This document shows, piece after piece, positions 47,469-55,873 of a stretch of DNA of 64,000 bases. The stretch is from positions 1,426,001-1,490,000 of the forward strand of contig NZ_CP047358.1 of the NCBI RefSeq assembly GCF_030408855.1. The letters run 5' to 3'. How positions within the stretch are numbered: the first letter of the stretch is position 1; each line of letters starts with the position of its first letter. The translations under genes were made by a program, and so were the position numbers. The notes under the pieces are model-generated. The model searched no databases. It saw only the letters and a program-made list of their open reading frames with translations, and was not told where the DNA came from. This stretch comes from Corynebacterium glaucum. GTDB taxonomy: Bacteria > Actinomycetota > Actinomycetes > Mycobacteriales > Mycobacteriaceae.

Positions 47469-48974
47469 CTAAACGACGAACTCGCGGTGCTGCTCGGCGA
47501 TAACCCGGGGCAAGCGCACGTCGATAAGCGTGCCCTGCTCCTGGTACTCCTCCGAGCGCACCGTGCCCTGTTCGTGCAAGAGTGAGACCACATCGCCGCG
47601 CGTGAACGGCACGAGCATGGTGACGTGCTCATCGAGGGTGTTGAGGAACATCTCGATCTTGGACTCGAGCTCGGCGATCCCCTCACCGGTCAGTGCGGAG
47701 ACGAACACCACGTCGCGGCCGGCATGGTCGAACGCGTGGCGCAGCTCAGCAAGCACCACCGGATCGGCCTGATCGATCTTGTTCACTACCACAATCTCCG
47801 GCGGAAGAGTCTCGCCGGATTCGCGCGTGATTTCCGCGAGCACCTCGTTAACCGCCTCGATCTGCTTCAGCGGGAAAGCATCAGAACCGTCCACTACATG
47901 CAGCAGCAGGTCGGCGTTCGAGACTTCCTCTAGCGTCGATTTGAACGCCTCCACGAGCTGGGTCGGCAGGTGGCGGACGAAGCCGACGGTGTCAGTGAGC
48001 ACCACAGAGCGGCCGTCGGCAAGCTGAGCTTTGCGTGTCGACGGATCGAGGGTGGCGAATAGGGCATCCTCCACGAGCACCCCGGCATCCGTCATCGCGT
48101 TGATAAGCGACGATTTGCCCGCGTTGGTGTAACCAGCGATCGCGATCTTCGGCGTGGTGGAACGGTTGCGCTGGGCACGCTTGACCTCGCGGGCCGTCTT
48201 CATGTCGCGCAGCTGATGGCGCAGCTTGGCCATCTCCGTACGCAAGCGTCGACGGTCCGCCTCGATACGAGTTTCACCCGGGCCACGCAGACCCACACCG
48301 CCGTTGGAGCCGGCGCGACCGCCCGCCTGACGCGACAGCTGGCCACCCCAACCACGAGTACGGGTGTACAGGTATTCCATCTGCGCGAGGCTGACCTGCG
48401 CTTTACCTTCCTTGCTCTTCGCGTGCTGCGCGAAGATGTCGAGGATGAGCATGGTGCGGTCAATCACCTTCACACCGAGCGCTTCCTCGAGCGCAACCAT
48501 CTGGCCGGGGGAAAGCTCACCGTCAAACACGACGGTGTCGGCGCCCGTGGCTTGGACGATCGTGGCCAGCTCCTTGACCTTGCCGGAACCGATGTAGGTA
48601 CCCGGGTCTGGCTTGTCGCGCTTTTGATAAAACATGTCTATCACCTGCGCGCCGGCGGTTTCCGCGAGCGCGGCGAGCTCGAACATGTTCGCCTCCATCT
48701 CAGCCGTGGAGCCTTCGGTCCAGGCACCGACCAAGATGACCTCTTCGAGGCGGAGCTTTCGATACTCGACCTCGTAGCCGTCTTCCTGCTCCTCAGCGCG
48801 CAGCTCCGTTTCGCGGGAGATGCGACGCAGCGCGTTTCTATCTTCCAGGTCGAGCGCGCCGGTGGTGGGATCCCCTACCGTTTGTCCATCGGCCCCGGGC
48901 TGCGGAGCGTTGTGGCGAAACGCTCGCGCCAGCAGGTCGTCGTGAAGCTCTTGCTGCGGGTCGAGTTGAGTCAT
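47469..48974 (-). CDS. hflX: Ribosome-associated GTPase HflX
   Basis: 501 residues from ATG 48974 (AAGGA upstream). The N-terminal HflX subdomain has YIGSGKVKELATIVQATGAD and VVFDGELSPGQ, then the glycine-rich GGRAGSNGGVGLRGPGETRIE linker segment. The GTPase domain has G1 GYTNAGKSS, G3 DTVGFVRHLP and G4 VVNKID. HflX splits stalled or hibernating 70S ribosomes under stress. In actinobacteria it lies near dapF-miaA, as here. The frame is open upstream to 49184, but that part has no family similarity. Confidence 0.94.
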   Translation of the reverse strand: MTQLDPQQELHDDLLARAFRHNAPQPGADGQTVGDPTTGALDLEDRNALRRISRETELRAEEQEDGYEVEYRKLRLEEVILVGAWTEGSTAEMEANMFELAALAETAGAQVIDMFYQKRDKPDPGTYIGSGKVKELATIVQATGADTVVFDGELSPGQMVALEEALGVKVIDRTMLILDIFAQHAKSKEGKAQVSLAQMEYLYTRTRGWGGQLSRQAGGRAGSNGGVGLRGPGETRIEADRRRLRTEMAKLRHQLRDMKTAREVKRAQRNRSTTPKIAIAGYTNAGKSSLINAMTDAGVLVEDALFATLDPSTRKAQLADGRSVVLTDTVGFVRHLPTQLVEAFKSTLEEVSNADLLLHVVDGSDAFPLKQIEAVNEVLAEITRESGETLPPEIVVVNKIDQADPVVLAELRHAFDHAGRDVVFVSALTGEGIAELESKIEMFLNTLDEHVTMLVPFTRGDVVSLLHEQGTVRSEEYQEQGTLIDVRLPRVIAEQHREFVV

Positions 48975-48998
48975 GCAGTCCTTTTGTCCGTACACCGA

Positions 48999-49027
48999 GT
49001 TGGTCACCGTGTTGGTCACCGTGTTGG
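48999..49027. repeat. 12-bp tandem repeat in the hflX leader
   Basis: GTTGGTCACCGT is repeated at 48999 and 49011 with a partial third copy from 49023, between hflX and the divergent gene. Confidence 0.8.
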
Positions 49028-49090
49028 TTTTCTTAATACCCCATTTAACGCCCACACGCCCGCCTTTCTTCCCGGCGTAGGCGCTGGGAG

Positions 49091-49096
49091 TAGGCT
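49091..49096 (+). promoter_or_regulatory. -10 hexamer of a leaderless promoter for the Cys/Gly-tailed protein gene
   Basis: TAGGCT, 8 nt upstream of the ATG at 49105. Confidence 0.45.
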
Positions 49097-49104
49097 TTGG
49101 GCCC

Positions 49105-49857
49105 ATGAGCGAAACCATCAGCACTGATCTTTCCGCCATCGGGCTCGGGTTTACAAGGTGGCAGGACGCCGTCGAAGCTGCCATCGCAACGAACCAGCTC
49201 GCCGTTACCGGCGAGGTGCGCGGCGGGCAGCTAATTCAGTACTTCGACGCTTCCGGCGCCCAGCTGAACATCCTCGCGGTCGAGCCGTTCGCCACCTTTG
49301 CCGGCTTCGACTCCACCACCCGCGCCTATGCGCACATCACCCCGCTTAACGACGTGGTGTCCTTGGCCGAAATCGTAGACCCGCACGGTAACGCGATGGC
49401 GAGCGTCACCGTCAACCTCGCCCAGGGCCCGCTGATTGCCGACGACCCTGTCCTTCAGTGGCAGGAACTCGGTGTCACCGCGCTGGCCCTCACCCACGAG
49501 CGCTACGAGTCCATCGAGGCGTTCCACGCTGCCAACCCGGGCCAAGTGCTTGGCACGGTGGATTCGCAAGGTGCCGAAGCAGTGGCTGCCGGCGCTCCAG
49601 TGGCACCGGATGCGTCGGCTACCTTCTCTGCCCGGGTACTCAGCGCGGAGCACCGTACCTCGCAACTCACCGGGCAGCGTTTCATTCACGTGTCCGTCGA
49701 TGCGGCATTTCCCTTCGATGTGTGTTTGCCGGACGGTGACCTGCCAGAGCGCGATTCTGTCATCGCCGGCACTGCGGTGATGGCCGGATCTATCCCGGCG
49801 CCGAGCGGTGGCGGCTGCGGGGGATGCGGCGGTTCCTGCGGCTGCGGCGGCCACTAA
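49105..49857 (+). CDS. Conserved hypothetical protein with Cys/Gly-rich C-terminal tail
   Basis: 250 residues, no signal peptide or membrane helix. The body is a soluble acidic domain with no motif I recognise. A second small domain may start near residue 170 (ATFSARVLSAEHRTSQLTGQ). The protein ends in GGGCGGCGGSCGCGGH: four cysteines and one histidine among glycines, separated by a proline linker. Such a tail could bind a metal or be a protein-attachment site; that is inference. Divergent from hflX, and in C. glutamicum, as I recall, a gene of similar size occupies this spot. Confidence 0.75.
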   Translation: MSETISTDLSAIGLGFTRWQDAVEAAIATNQLAVTGEVRGGQLIQYFDASGAQLNILAVEPFATFAGFDSTTRAYAHITPLNDVVSLAEIVDPHGNAMASVTVNLAQGPLIADDPVLQWQELGVTALALTHERYESIEAFHAANPGQVLGTVDSQGAEAVAAGAPVAPDASATFSARVLSAEHRTSQLTGQRFIHVSVDAAFPFDVCLPDGDLPERDSVIAGTAVMAGSIPAPSGGGCGGCGGSCGCGGH

Positions 49858-49903
49858 ACTTTCAGGGACGACCGCGTACTAAGACGCGCGTCCAGAACAA
49901 AAA

Positions 49904-49911
49904 GGGGGGGG
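49904..49911 (+). repeat. G8 homopolymer in the ribosome-binding region
   Basis: Five A residues are followed by eight G residues ending 4 nt before the ATG at 49916, so the tract forms or overlaps the Shine-Dalgarno of the next gene. Confidence 0.9.
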
Positions 49912-49915
49912 CGAG

Positions 49916-50431
49916 ATGAGCACACCCGATAGGGACCTGTCGCGAGCGCTCATCGGCGCGCTTACCCTTGCCGCAGCAGTCATGCTGGTCGTGCTGCTGC
50001 GCTTGCCGGGGTTGATCCTCTCGATCTTCCTCATCGCGCTCGTATTGCTCGTCAGCCGCCACTACCAGTCCAATCCGGAAAATGCGGCCATCCAGTCGTC
50101 GTTAAGCTATGCCCGCGACGATATTTGCGAGGTCCTGGATGCGTACGACCAGCTGCAAAACGGCGCCTCCGCTGCGGATATCGCGGACCGTACCCTACAT
50201 TTCCCTGCTCTTGCCAACCCGGACATGTCGGTGCCGGAGATCAACGAGTTTTTGCTGCGGGCAAGTTCTGCGCGGCGCTTTGTAGCGCGCATCGACGGCT
50301 ATCTCGCCTCTCCCACCGTTGACCGTGCGCAGCTCGAACGCCTTTTGACCGTCGCGGATCAGCGCGCGTTTGAACTGCAGTCGGCGTGGGACGATGCGCG
50401 GCGCGTGGCTAAGGAGATTGGGCCGGCTTAA
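49916..50431 (+). CDS. Small membrane-anchored protein of unknown function
   Basis: 171 residues. A short head, then a hydrophobic hairpin (ALIGALTLAAAVMLVVLLRL and PGLILSIFLIALVLLVSRHY, residues about 12-50), then a helical cytoplasmic domain of about 120 residues rich in Asp, Ala and Arg. No known family recognised. It follows the Cys/Gly-tailed protein by 58 nt and converges on the tandem paralogs, overlapping the stop of the first by 4 nt (TTAA). Confidence 0.75.
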   Translation: MSTPDRDLSRALIGALTLAAAVMLVVLLRLPGLILSIFLIALVLLVSRHYQSNPENAAIQSSLSYARDDICEVLDAYDQLQNGASAADIADRTLHFPALANPDMSVPEINEFLLRASSARRFVARIDGYLASPTVDRAQLERLLTVADQRAFELQSAWDDARRVAKEIGPA

Positions 50432-51192
50432 TTGGCGTCGTGCAGTCCCTCTACCCGGACGTACTCCGGCTGGCCGAACTGATTGTGATCGACGAGCAGT
50501 GTGAGGCTCTTGCGCTGATCATCGAACACGCGGAAGACTTCCTGCCGCTGGTGTTGAGCTGGAAGCTTTTCTAGGCGCCATCCCGGCATCATCTCCACCA
50601 GTCCGCCGAGAGACCATTCGAGGTCGTCGATGTAGTCGACGTAGCGAGACAACCGCACGTAGACATCCAGAAGGGTGAGCGGCGGGACGCGGTGCGTGAG
50701 CTCTGAGACAAGCAGCACTACGTGGCTCCCCGTTTGATGGTTGGGAAACGTTACGTAGTCGTACTCAGGCCCGCAGGCGTAAACGCCCACCGCACCGATG
50801 TCGTGAGCGAGGATGAGGAACTCGTTGAACTGCTCTGGCCCTTCGGGAATGCCGTGCGGCACTTCCTCGCGTGAGAGCTCATCGAGGTTGTTCCAAGCCC
50901 CGAAAGTTCGAATGCGCTGAGCCTGGTCCCGACCATGACCCTGCTGAAAGAAAGGCGCAAATCCCCAAAGCACGGTCGCAGGTTCGATCGCAATGGATGC
51001 GATCAGCTCGGCACGGCCGCGTAGCCGGCCGTCGCAGAAAGAAATCTCTCCGGTTTCGAAATCGACATTGAAGTTGTTGGGCGCACCCTCGATCGTGTGC
51101 TCATCCATGAGTTCACGCATCAATTCCATGCGGATACGGGAGTAGAGGATGGCCCGCTGCGCGACGCGCCTAACCTGTGAAAGTTCGTGCAT
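50428..51192 (-). CDS. Conserved hypothetical protein, tandem paralog B
   Basis: 254 residues from ATG 51192, with a GAGGT site, 11 nt after the stop of paralog A. The two align along their whole length: MHELSQVRRVAQRA against MHQLQQVRRIGQRA, DGRLRGRAELIASIAIEPAT, VPHGIPEGP, and EWSLGGLVEMMPGWRLE, which is identical in both. The pattern of Trp and Leu around ATVLWGFAPFF faintly recalls DUF6882, but I would not assign it. No membrane segment. Probably co-transcribed with paralog A. Confidence 0.78.
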   Translation of the reverse strand: MHELSQVRRVAQRAILYSRIRMELMRELMDEHTIEGAPNNFNVDFETGEISFCDGRLRGRAELIASIAIEPATVLWGFAPFFQQGHGRDQAQRIRTFGAWNNLDELSREEVPHGIPEGPEQFNEFLILAHDIGAVGVYACGPEYDYVTFPNHQTGSHVVLLVSELTHRVPPLTLLDVYVRLSRYVDYIDDLEWSLGGLVEMMPGWRLEKLPAQHQRQEVFRVFDDQRKSLTLLVDHNQFGQPEYVRVEGLHDAN

Positions 51193-51202
51193 GTAGACCT
51201 CG

Positions 51203-51970
51203 CTAGTTCTCGTACTTACGAACACCGTCAGCGAGGACATTAATCGGGCGACCAGACTCGTCACGCGCAACGAGAAGAGTCAGTACTTTGCCCTGCTCGT
51301 CGAAGATGCGGAAGACCTGTTGCTGGAGACGGTCAACCGGCCGTGTCTCAAGCCGCCAGCCTGGCATCATTTCAACGAGCCCACCCAGAGACCACTCCAT
51401 GTCATCGATGAAGTCGACATAGCGAGAGATGTGCTCGAGAACATCAAGGAGCGTTACTGGTGGAACGGGAGAACTCAGATCGGAAACGAGGGTGACAAGC
51501 TCGTTTCCCGCAAGTTCATTCGTAATCGAGAGAAATATGTAATCCCCGCCGAAGATATACATTGCCATTGCGCCGATCTCGTACCCGAGGATCTTCATCT
51601 CATTTGCCTCATCAGGCCCGTTCGGAATCCCGTGTGGCACCTGCCCGCAGGTCAGTTGACCCAGGTTGTGCCGCTCACCGTACAGCTTGATCAGTTCCTC
51701 CTCCTGCAGTTTCCTGCCATCGGCGAACGGTGGAGCGTATCCCCACAGCACAGTGGCGGGTTTCATGGCGATGGAAGCAACTGTCTGGATGCGCCCACGT
51801 AGACGACCTTGCCAAATGTAGATCTCCCCATCCCGGAAGTTCATGGAGTACTTGTCAGTTGGCTTCCCAAACTCGTGTGCGTCAATGAGTCGGTGCATGA
51901 GGTCGAGGCGCAGGCGAGCGTAGATGTATGCTCGCTGGCCGATGCGCCTGACTTGCTGCAGTTGGTGCAT
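51203..51970 (-). CDS. Conserved hypothetical protein, tandem paralog A
   Basis: 255 residues from ATG 51970; alignment with paralog B and a -10 hexamer 8 nt upstream choose this over the ATG at 51979. Conserved with B: YARLRLDLMHRLIDAHEF, GRLRGRIQTVASIAMKPAT, VPHGIPNGPDEANE, PPVTLLDVLEHISRYVDFID and EWSLGGLVEMMPGWRLE. The fold is probably alpha/beta and soluble. The pair arose by tandem duplication and has diverged well beyond recent copying. Function unknown; adjacent genes are hflX-side unknowns and dapF. Confidence 0.78.
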   Translation of the reverse strand: MHQLQQVRRIGQRAYIYARLRLDLMHRLIDAHEFGKPTDKYSMNFRDGEIYIWQGRLRGRIQTVASIAMKPATVLWGYAPPFADGRKLQEEELIKLYGERHNLGQLTCGQVPHGIPNGPDEANEMKILGYEIGAMAMYIFGGDYIFLSITNELAGNELVTLVSDLSSPVPPVTLLDVLEHISRYVDFIDDMEWSLGGLVEMMPGWRLETRPVDRLQQQVFRIFDEQGKVLTLLVARDESGRPINVLADGVRKYEN

Positions 51971-51978
51971 ACCCCGCA

Positions 51979-51984
51979 AGCGTA
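51979..51984 (-). promoter_or_regulatory. -10 hexamer of a leaderless promoter for the paralog pair
   Basis: Reverse-strand TACGCT, 8 nt upstream of the ATG at 51970. Confidence 0.45.
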
Positions 51985-51991
51985 GAGCTAG

Positions 51992-52834
51992 CTAAGCCAG
52001 CGCGCCCGCCAGCTGGCCGCGGGCCACGATTGTCGACGGCCCGGTCATCGTCGCCTCACCGCCTGCTAGCTGCACTCGTACCGCACCGCCAGGCACGTTG
52101 ACCGTGACTTCGCCGTCCTCAATGCCGGCGTCTGCAAGCGCAGCCTGCGCGGCGGCGACGGTGCCGGTGCCGCAGGAGCGGGTCTCGCCCACGCCGCGCT
52201 CCCAGACGCGCATGTGCACTTCCCCGCCCGTGTCGCCCGTTGCGCCCGAGAGCTCGGTGAGCACCTCGACGTTGACACCCTCCGGGAAGAACTCGCGATC
52301 AAACTCGGGCTGGCTGAACTCCATCGCCGCAAGCGTCTCTGCGCTCAGGCCCGGGATCACGCACGCGAGGTGCGGGTTGCCCACGTCCACACCGATACCG
52401 GCGAACTGCTGCTCCCCCATTCGCGCGGTGGACACGCCGGTCACCGCGACCGGACCCATGCCAACGGACACCGTTGCATGGGTGCCGTCAGCATCGAGCA
52501 CACGGATCGTCTTCACTCCGGCGCGGGTATCCACCTCGAACTCGCGGGACGCTTCCAGCCCCTCGGCAACCAGCACGTGGGCGAACGCGCGGATACCGTT
52601 GCCGCACATCTCCGCGATCGAGCCGTCGGCGTTGCGATAGTCCATGAACCACCGGCCGGTCTCGCCGGAGCGCACCACCCGCAGGAGGCCGTCGCCGCCG
52701 ATGCCAGCGCGCCGGTTGCACAGGTAAGCGACCTGCCCAGCGTCCAGGTCCAGCTCGTCGTTCACGTCGACGATGACCACAAAGTCGTTTTCGGTGGCGT
52801 GGGCCTTAATAAACGGAAGTTGCGCGATACTCAC
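51992..52834 (-). CDS. dapF: Diaminopimelate epimerase
   Basis: 280 residues from GTG 52834. The two catalytic cysteines are visible: Cys77 in [12 protein letters not shown] and Cys221 in [11 protein letters not shown]. It converts LL- to meso-diaminopimelate for lysine and for the peptidoglycan cross-link. The GTG overlaps the miaA stop as GTGA, so translation is coupled. The order dapF after miaA is, as I recall, shared with mycobacteria. Confidence 0.95.
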   Translation of the reverse strand: MSIAQLPFIKAHATENDFVVIVDVNDELDLDAGQVAYLCNRRAGIGGDGLLRVVRSGETGRWFMDYRNADGSIAEMCGNGIRAFAHVLVAEGLEASREFEVDTRAGVKTIRVLDADGTHATVSVGMGPVAVTGVSTARMGEQQFAGIGVDVGNPHLACVIPGLSAETLAAMEFSQPEFDREFFPEGVNVEVLTELSGATGDTGGEVHMRVWERGVGETRSCGTGTVAAAQAALADAGIEDGEVTVNVPGGAVRVQLAGGEATMTGPSTIVARGQLAGALA

Positions 52835-53748
52835 GCGGGCAAGTCTAACGCGGCCAGCGCGGCACCCGGTACGTCGTCGCCGGTAGCATCCAGCCACACA
52901 ATTCGGGGATCGCGGTTGAACCATGAGCGCTGGCGGCGCACGTACCGCCTGGTACCGGTGACGGTTTGCTCGTAAGCGTCGTCAAGCGAAAGCTCCCCTT
53001 CGAGCATGGCGAGCACCTGCGCGTACCCGATCGCGCGCCCTGCGGTGGATTCCCTGATCAGACCTGCGTCCTGCAGCCCGCGCACCTCGTCGACAAGCCC
53101 GTGCTCGAACATCAGCCTGGTGCGCTCCGCGATCCGCGGGTTCAGCCACTCCGGCATCGTGCGCAGCCCAAGCACGCGCGTGCCCCAGCGCGGGGGCGCG
53201 TCCTTCGGCGGCTGCGACGCCTGGAACGGCTTGCCGGTCAGCTCGATCACCTCGAGCGCGCGCACGGTGCGGCGCGGGTCTTTGTCCTCGATCACGCGCG
53301 CTGCCTCCGGGTCGACCTCAGCCAGCTCTGCGTGCAGCGCGTCAACGCCGATCGCTGCAAGTCGCGACTCGTACTTCGCGCGCACGGCTGGGTCGGTGGG
53401 CGGAAACTGCCAATCATCGAGCAGCGATTGCACGTAGAGCATCGACCCGCCGACCAGAACCGGCACCTTCCCGCGTGCGGCGATCTCCTCCACCGCAGCC
53501 ACCGCCAGCTGCTGGTATTCGGCCACGGACGCAGTCTTAGTCACGTCCCAGATATCCAGCAGGTGGTGCGGGATGCCGCCGCGTTCCTCAGGCGCAAGCT
53601 TCGCCGTGCCAATGTCCATTCCGCGGTAGAGCTGCATCGAGTCGACGTTGACCACCTCGCCGCCGAGCTCCTGCGCCAAGGCGATGCCGAGCGCGGATTT
53701 GCCGGAGGCAGTCGGTCCCACCACAGCGATCGGAGCTACCACCGCCAC
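52831..53748 (-). CDS. miaA: tRNA dimethylallyltransferase MiaA
   Basis: 305 residues. P-loop GPTASGKS at residues 11-18, substrate motif [18 protein letters not shown], and [12 protein letters not shown] near the C terminus. It adds the isopentenyl group to A37 of UNN-reading tRNAs. The first 13 nt overlap the end of the LigB-like gene; downstream it is coupled to dapF by GTGA. So three genes form one overlapping unit. Confidence 0.96.
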   Translation of the reverse strand: MAVVAPIAVVGPTASGKSALGIALAQELGGEVVNVDSMQLYRGMDIGTAKLAPEERGGIPHHLLDIWDVTKTASVAEYQQLAVAAVEEIAARGKVPVLVGGSMLYVQSLLDDWQFPPTDPAVRAKYESRLAAIGVDALHAELAEVDPEAARVIEDKDPRRTVRALEVIELTGKPFQASQPPKDAPPRWGTRVLGLRTMPEWLNPRIAERTRLMFEHGLVDEVRGLQDAGLIRESTAGRAIGYAQVLAMLEGELSLDDAYEQTVTGTRRYVRRQRSWFNRDPRIVWLDATGDDVPGAALAALDLPA

Positions 53749-54332
53749 ACCCCCACGTAGCGCCCCACACCCAACGTCGCATCGACATCCAGCAAGGTTG
53801 CGGTTCGCGGCTCAAGTTCGGCGAGTTCGATCCAGAGCTCAGGCTTGACGACGCCCCCCTGTTCCAGCCGATCAGCATCCAGCCCGGGCTGCGGCGCGGC
53901 ACCCGTTGCAACAAGTTCGGTGAGCGCCTCGTGGACCGACGGTGCTTCCTCGATGAACGCGAGCGGGGCGCGCGGGGTGAGCCCCGCCGGGCCGTCAACG
54001 ACCACGACGGTGAGTGCCTTGGGGTCGAGTGGCGCGATGCGGTCGCGTGCCGGGCGGTAATCCCGCTCCCCCAGTAGATAACGCACGACCAGCTCGCCGA
54101 GGTGGTTGCCGCCGCCGACGTCGGTTTGCGGCGCACCCCACGCCGCAAACGTTCCCGTGCGGGCGGTATAGCTGCCCTCGCCCAAATCGCACACGATGTC
54201 CACCGGCCGATCATCCCCCGCTGCTGCCCCGCGAATGGCGGTTGCCAGGCGGCGCGAGGGGGCGTCGGCAAGCGAAAGCTCTGATACCAGCGCGGGCGAG
54301 CCGGGGACGATGAGGAGGGTGGGGTCGTGCAC
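53736..54332 (-). CDS. LigB-like (class III extradiol dioxygenase subunit B-like) hypothetical protein
   Basis: 198 residues from GTG 54332. Visible blocks: [73 protein letters not shown] gene in the same position in Mycobacterium (upstream of miaA) is annotated as having a LigB-like domain, from memory; active-site residues are not verified here. It is not an obvious ring-cleaving enzyme in context. A TAGGGT hexamer 7 nt upstream supports the GTG and a leaderless mRNA. Confidence 0.65.
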   Translation of the reverse strand: MHDPTLLIVPGSPALVSELSLADAPSRRLATAIRGAAAGDDRPVDIVCDLGEGSYTARTGTFAAWGAPQTDVGGGNHLGELVVRYLLGERDYRPARDRIAPLDPKALTVVVVDGPAGLTPRAPLAFIEEAPSVHEALTELVATGAAPQPGLDADRLEQGGVVKPELWIELAELEPRTATLLDVDATLGVGRYVGVWRW

Positions 54333-54339
54333 CCTGCCT

Positions 54340-54345
54340 ACCCTA
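54340..54345 (-). promoter_or_regulatory. -10 hexamer of a leaderless promoter for the LigB-like/miaA/dapF unit
   Basis: Reverse-strand TAGGGT, 7 nt before the GTG at 54332. Confidence 0.5.
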
Positions 54346-54472
54346 CGTGGGCAGCACAACTGCGTGCGAAAACGCGACACGTTGCGCTACGTGCGCGGTA
54401 GAGTTAGGGGGCACTTACGGCAGCCGCGTCGCGCGGCACACGGTTCTTGACCAAGGAAGGATCCGCGAAACC

Positions 54473-55846
54473 ATGACCACCCCCAACCAGCCTGCCCGTC
54501 CCTCTCCCGCCGCGATGCCAAACCGCGCGCCGAAGCCGGGCCCGCGCCCGGGTTCCGCGGACCAGCAGCAGACGACGCCCTCGCCGGTGCCCGCCGCTGC
54601 ACCGGCAGCGAAGGTGAAGTCGCAGGCCACGGATCCTTCCCAGTTCGGCCGCATCGATGACAACGGCACGGTATACGTCACCCGCGGCGGCGCCGAGCGT
54701 GAGATCGGTTCCTGGCAGGCCGGCACCCGGGAAGAGGGCCTGGCGCACTACGGGCAGCGTTTCGACGACATCGTGACCGAGGTCGAGCTGCTTGAGACCC
54801 GCCTGGCTGCGCACCCGGACGAGGCGACCAACCTGCGCACCAACGCCGAGGCGATCAAGGCGACCCTGGCGGAGGCAGTCGCCATCGGCGATTTCGACGC
54901 GCTAGAAGCCCGTTTGGACAAGGTCATCGCCGACACCGAGGAGGCAGGTGAGCGCGCAAAGGAAGCGAAAGCTGCACGCCGCGCGGAGGCCATCGCCCGC
55001 AAGGAAACGCTCGCTGCCGAAGCCGAGGATCTGGCAGAGAACTCCACCGAGTGGAAGGTCGCGGGTGACCGCATCCGCGAGATTCTGGACGAGTGGCGCA
55101 CCATCCGCGGCATTGACCGCAAGACCGATGACGCGCTGTGGAAGCGCTACTCCCGTGCCCGCGACAGCTTCAACCGCCGCCGCGGCTCGCACTTCGCGGA
55201 ATTGGATCGCGGTCGCGCCGCCGCGAAGAAGATCAAGGAAGACCTGGTTGCCCGCGCCGAGGCAATGAAGGATTCGACCGAGTGGAGCGACACCGCGCGC
55301 GCCTACCGCGACCTGATGAAGGAGTGGAAGGCCGCCGGCCGCGCCCCGCGCGAGGTGGATGACAAGCTCTGGGAGCAGTTTCGCGCAGCGCAGGACCACT
55401 TCTTCGACGCCCGCAACGCGGTTAACGCCGAGCGCGACAAGGAGTTCGAGGCCAACGCCGAGGCCAAGGACGCGCTGATCGCGGAGTACGACTCCCTCAT
55501 CGATCCCGCTAAGGGCCTGGGTGCAGCAAAGGCGAAGCTGCGCGAGCTGCAGGACAAGTGGGAGGAGATCGGCTACGTCCCGCGCGGCAAGGTCCGCGAG
55601 TACGAGGACAAGATCGGCGCGATTGAAAAGCGCGTCGCCGATGCCGAGGACTCCCGCTGGCGCCAGTCGGATCCGGCTGCGCAGGACAAGGTCAACCAGT
55701 TCCAGTCCCGCGCGGACGACCTTGCCGCACAGGCCGATGCCGCCGAGGCGAAGGGCAACGCGAAGAAGGCTGCCGAGCTTCGCGAGCAGGCGAAGCAGTG
55801 GCAGGAGTTCGCTGACGTCGCGGCGAAGGCGGCAAGCGAGCGCTAG
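54473..55846 (+). CDS. DUF349 protein
   Basis: 457 residues from ATG 54473, with AAGGAAGG upstream. Residues 1-55 are Pro/Ala/Gln-rich and disordered. Then come several DUF349 helical repeats, each with the W-x-x-x-x-R pattern: EWKVAGDRIREILDEWRTI, LWKRYSRARDSFNRRRGSHF, EWSDTARAYRDLMKEWKAAG, LWEQFRAAQDHFFDARNA and WEEIGYVPRG. Long coiled-coil tail of Ala/Glu/Lys. Members are cytoplasmic helical proteins; some are implicated in competence or stress, but no role can be claimed here. Confidence 0.87.
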   Translation: MTTPNQPARPSPAAMPNRAPKPGPRPGSADQQQTTPSPVPAAAPAAKVKSQATDPSQFGRIDDNGTVYVTRGGAEREIGSWQAGTREEGLAHYGQRFDDIVTEVELLETRLAAHPDEATNLRTNAEAIKATLAEAVAIGDFDALEARLDKVIADTEEAGERAKEAKAARRAEAIARKETLAAEAEDLAENSTEWKVAGDRIREILDEWRTIRGIDRKTDDALWKRYSRARDSFNRRRGSHFAELDRGRAAAKKIKEDLVARAEAMKDSTEWSDTARAYRDLMKEWKAAGRAPREVDDKLWEQFRAAQDHFFDARNAVNAERDKEFEANAEAKDALIAEYDSLIDPAKGLGAAKAKLRELQDKWEEIGYVPRGKVREYEDKIGAIEKRVADAEDSRWRQSDPAAQDKVNQFQSRADDLAAQADAAEAKGNAKKAAELREQAKQWQEFADVAAKAASER

Positions 55847-55873
55847 CGCTTCCCCGCCCTTCCCGCCTCACCC

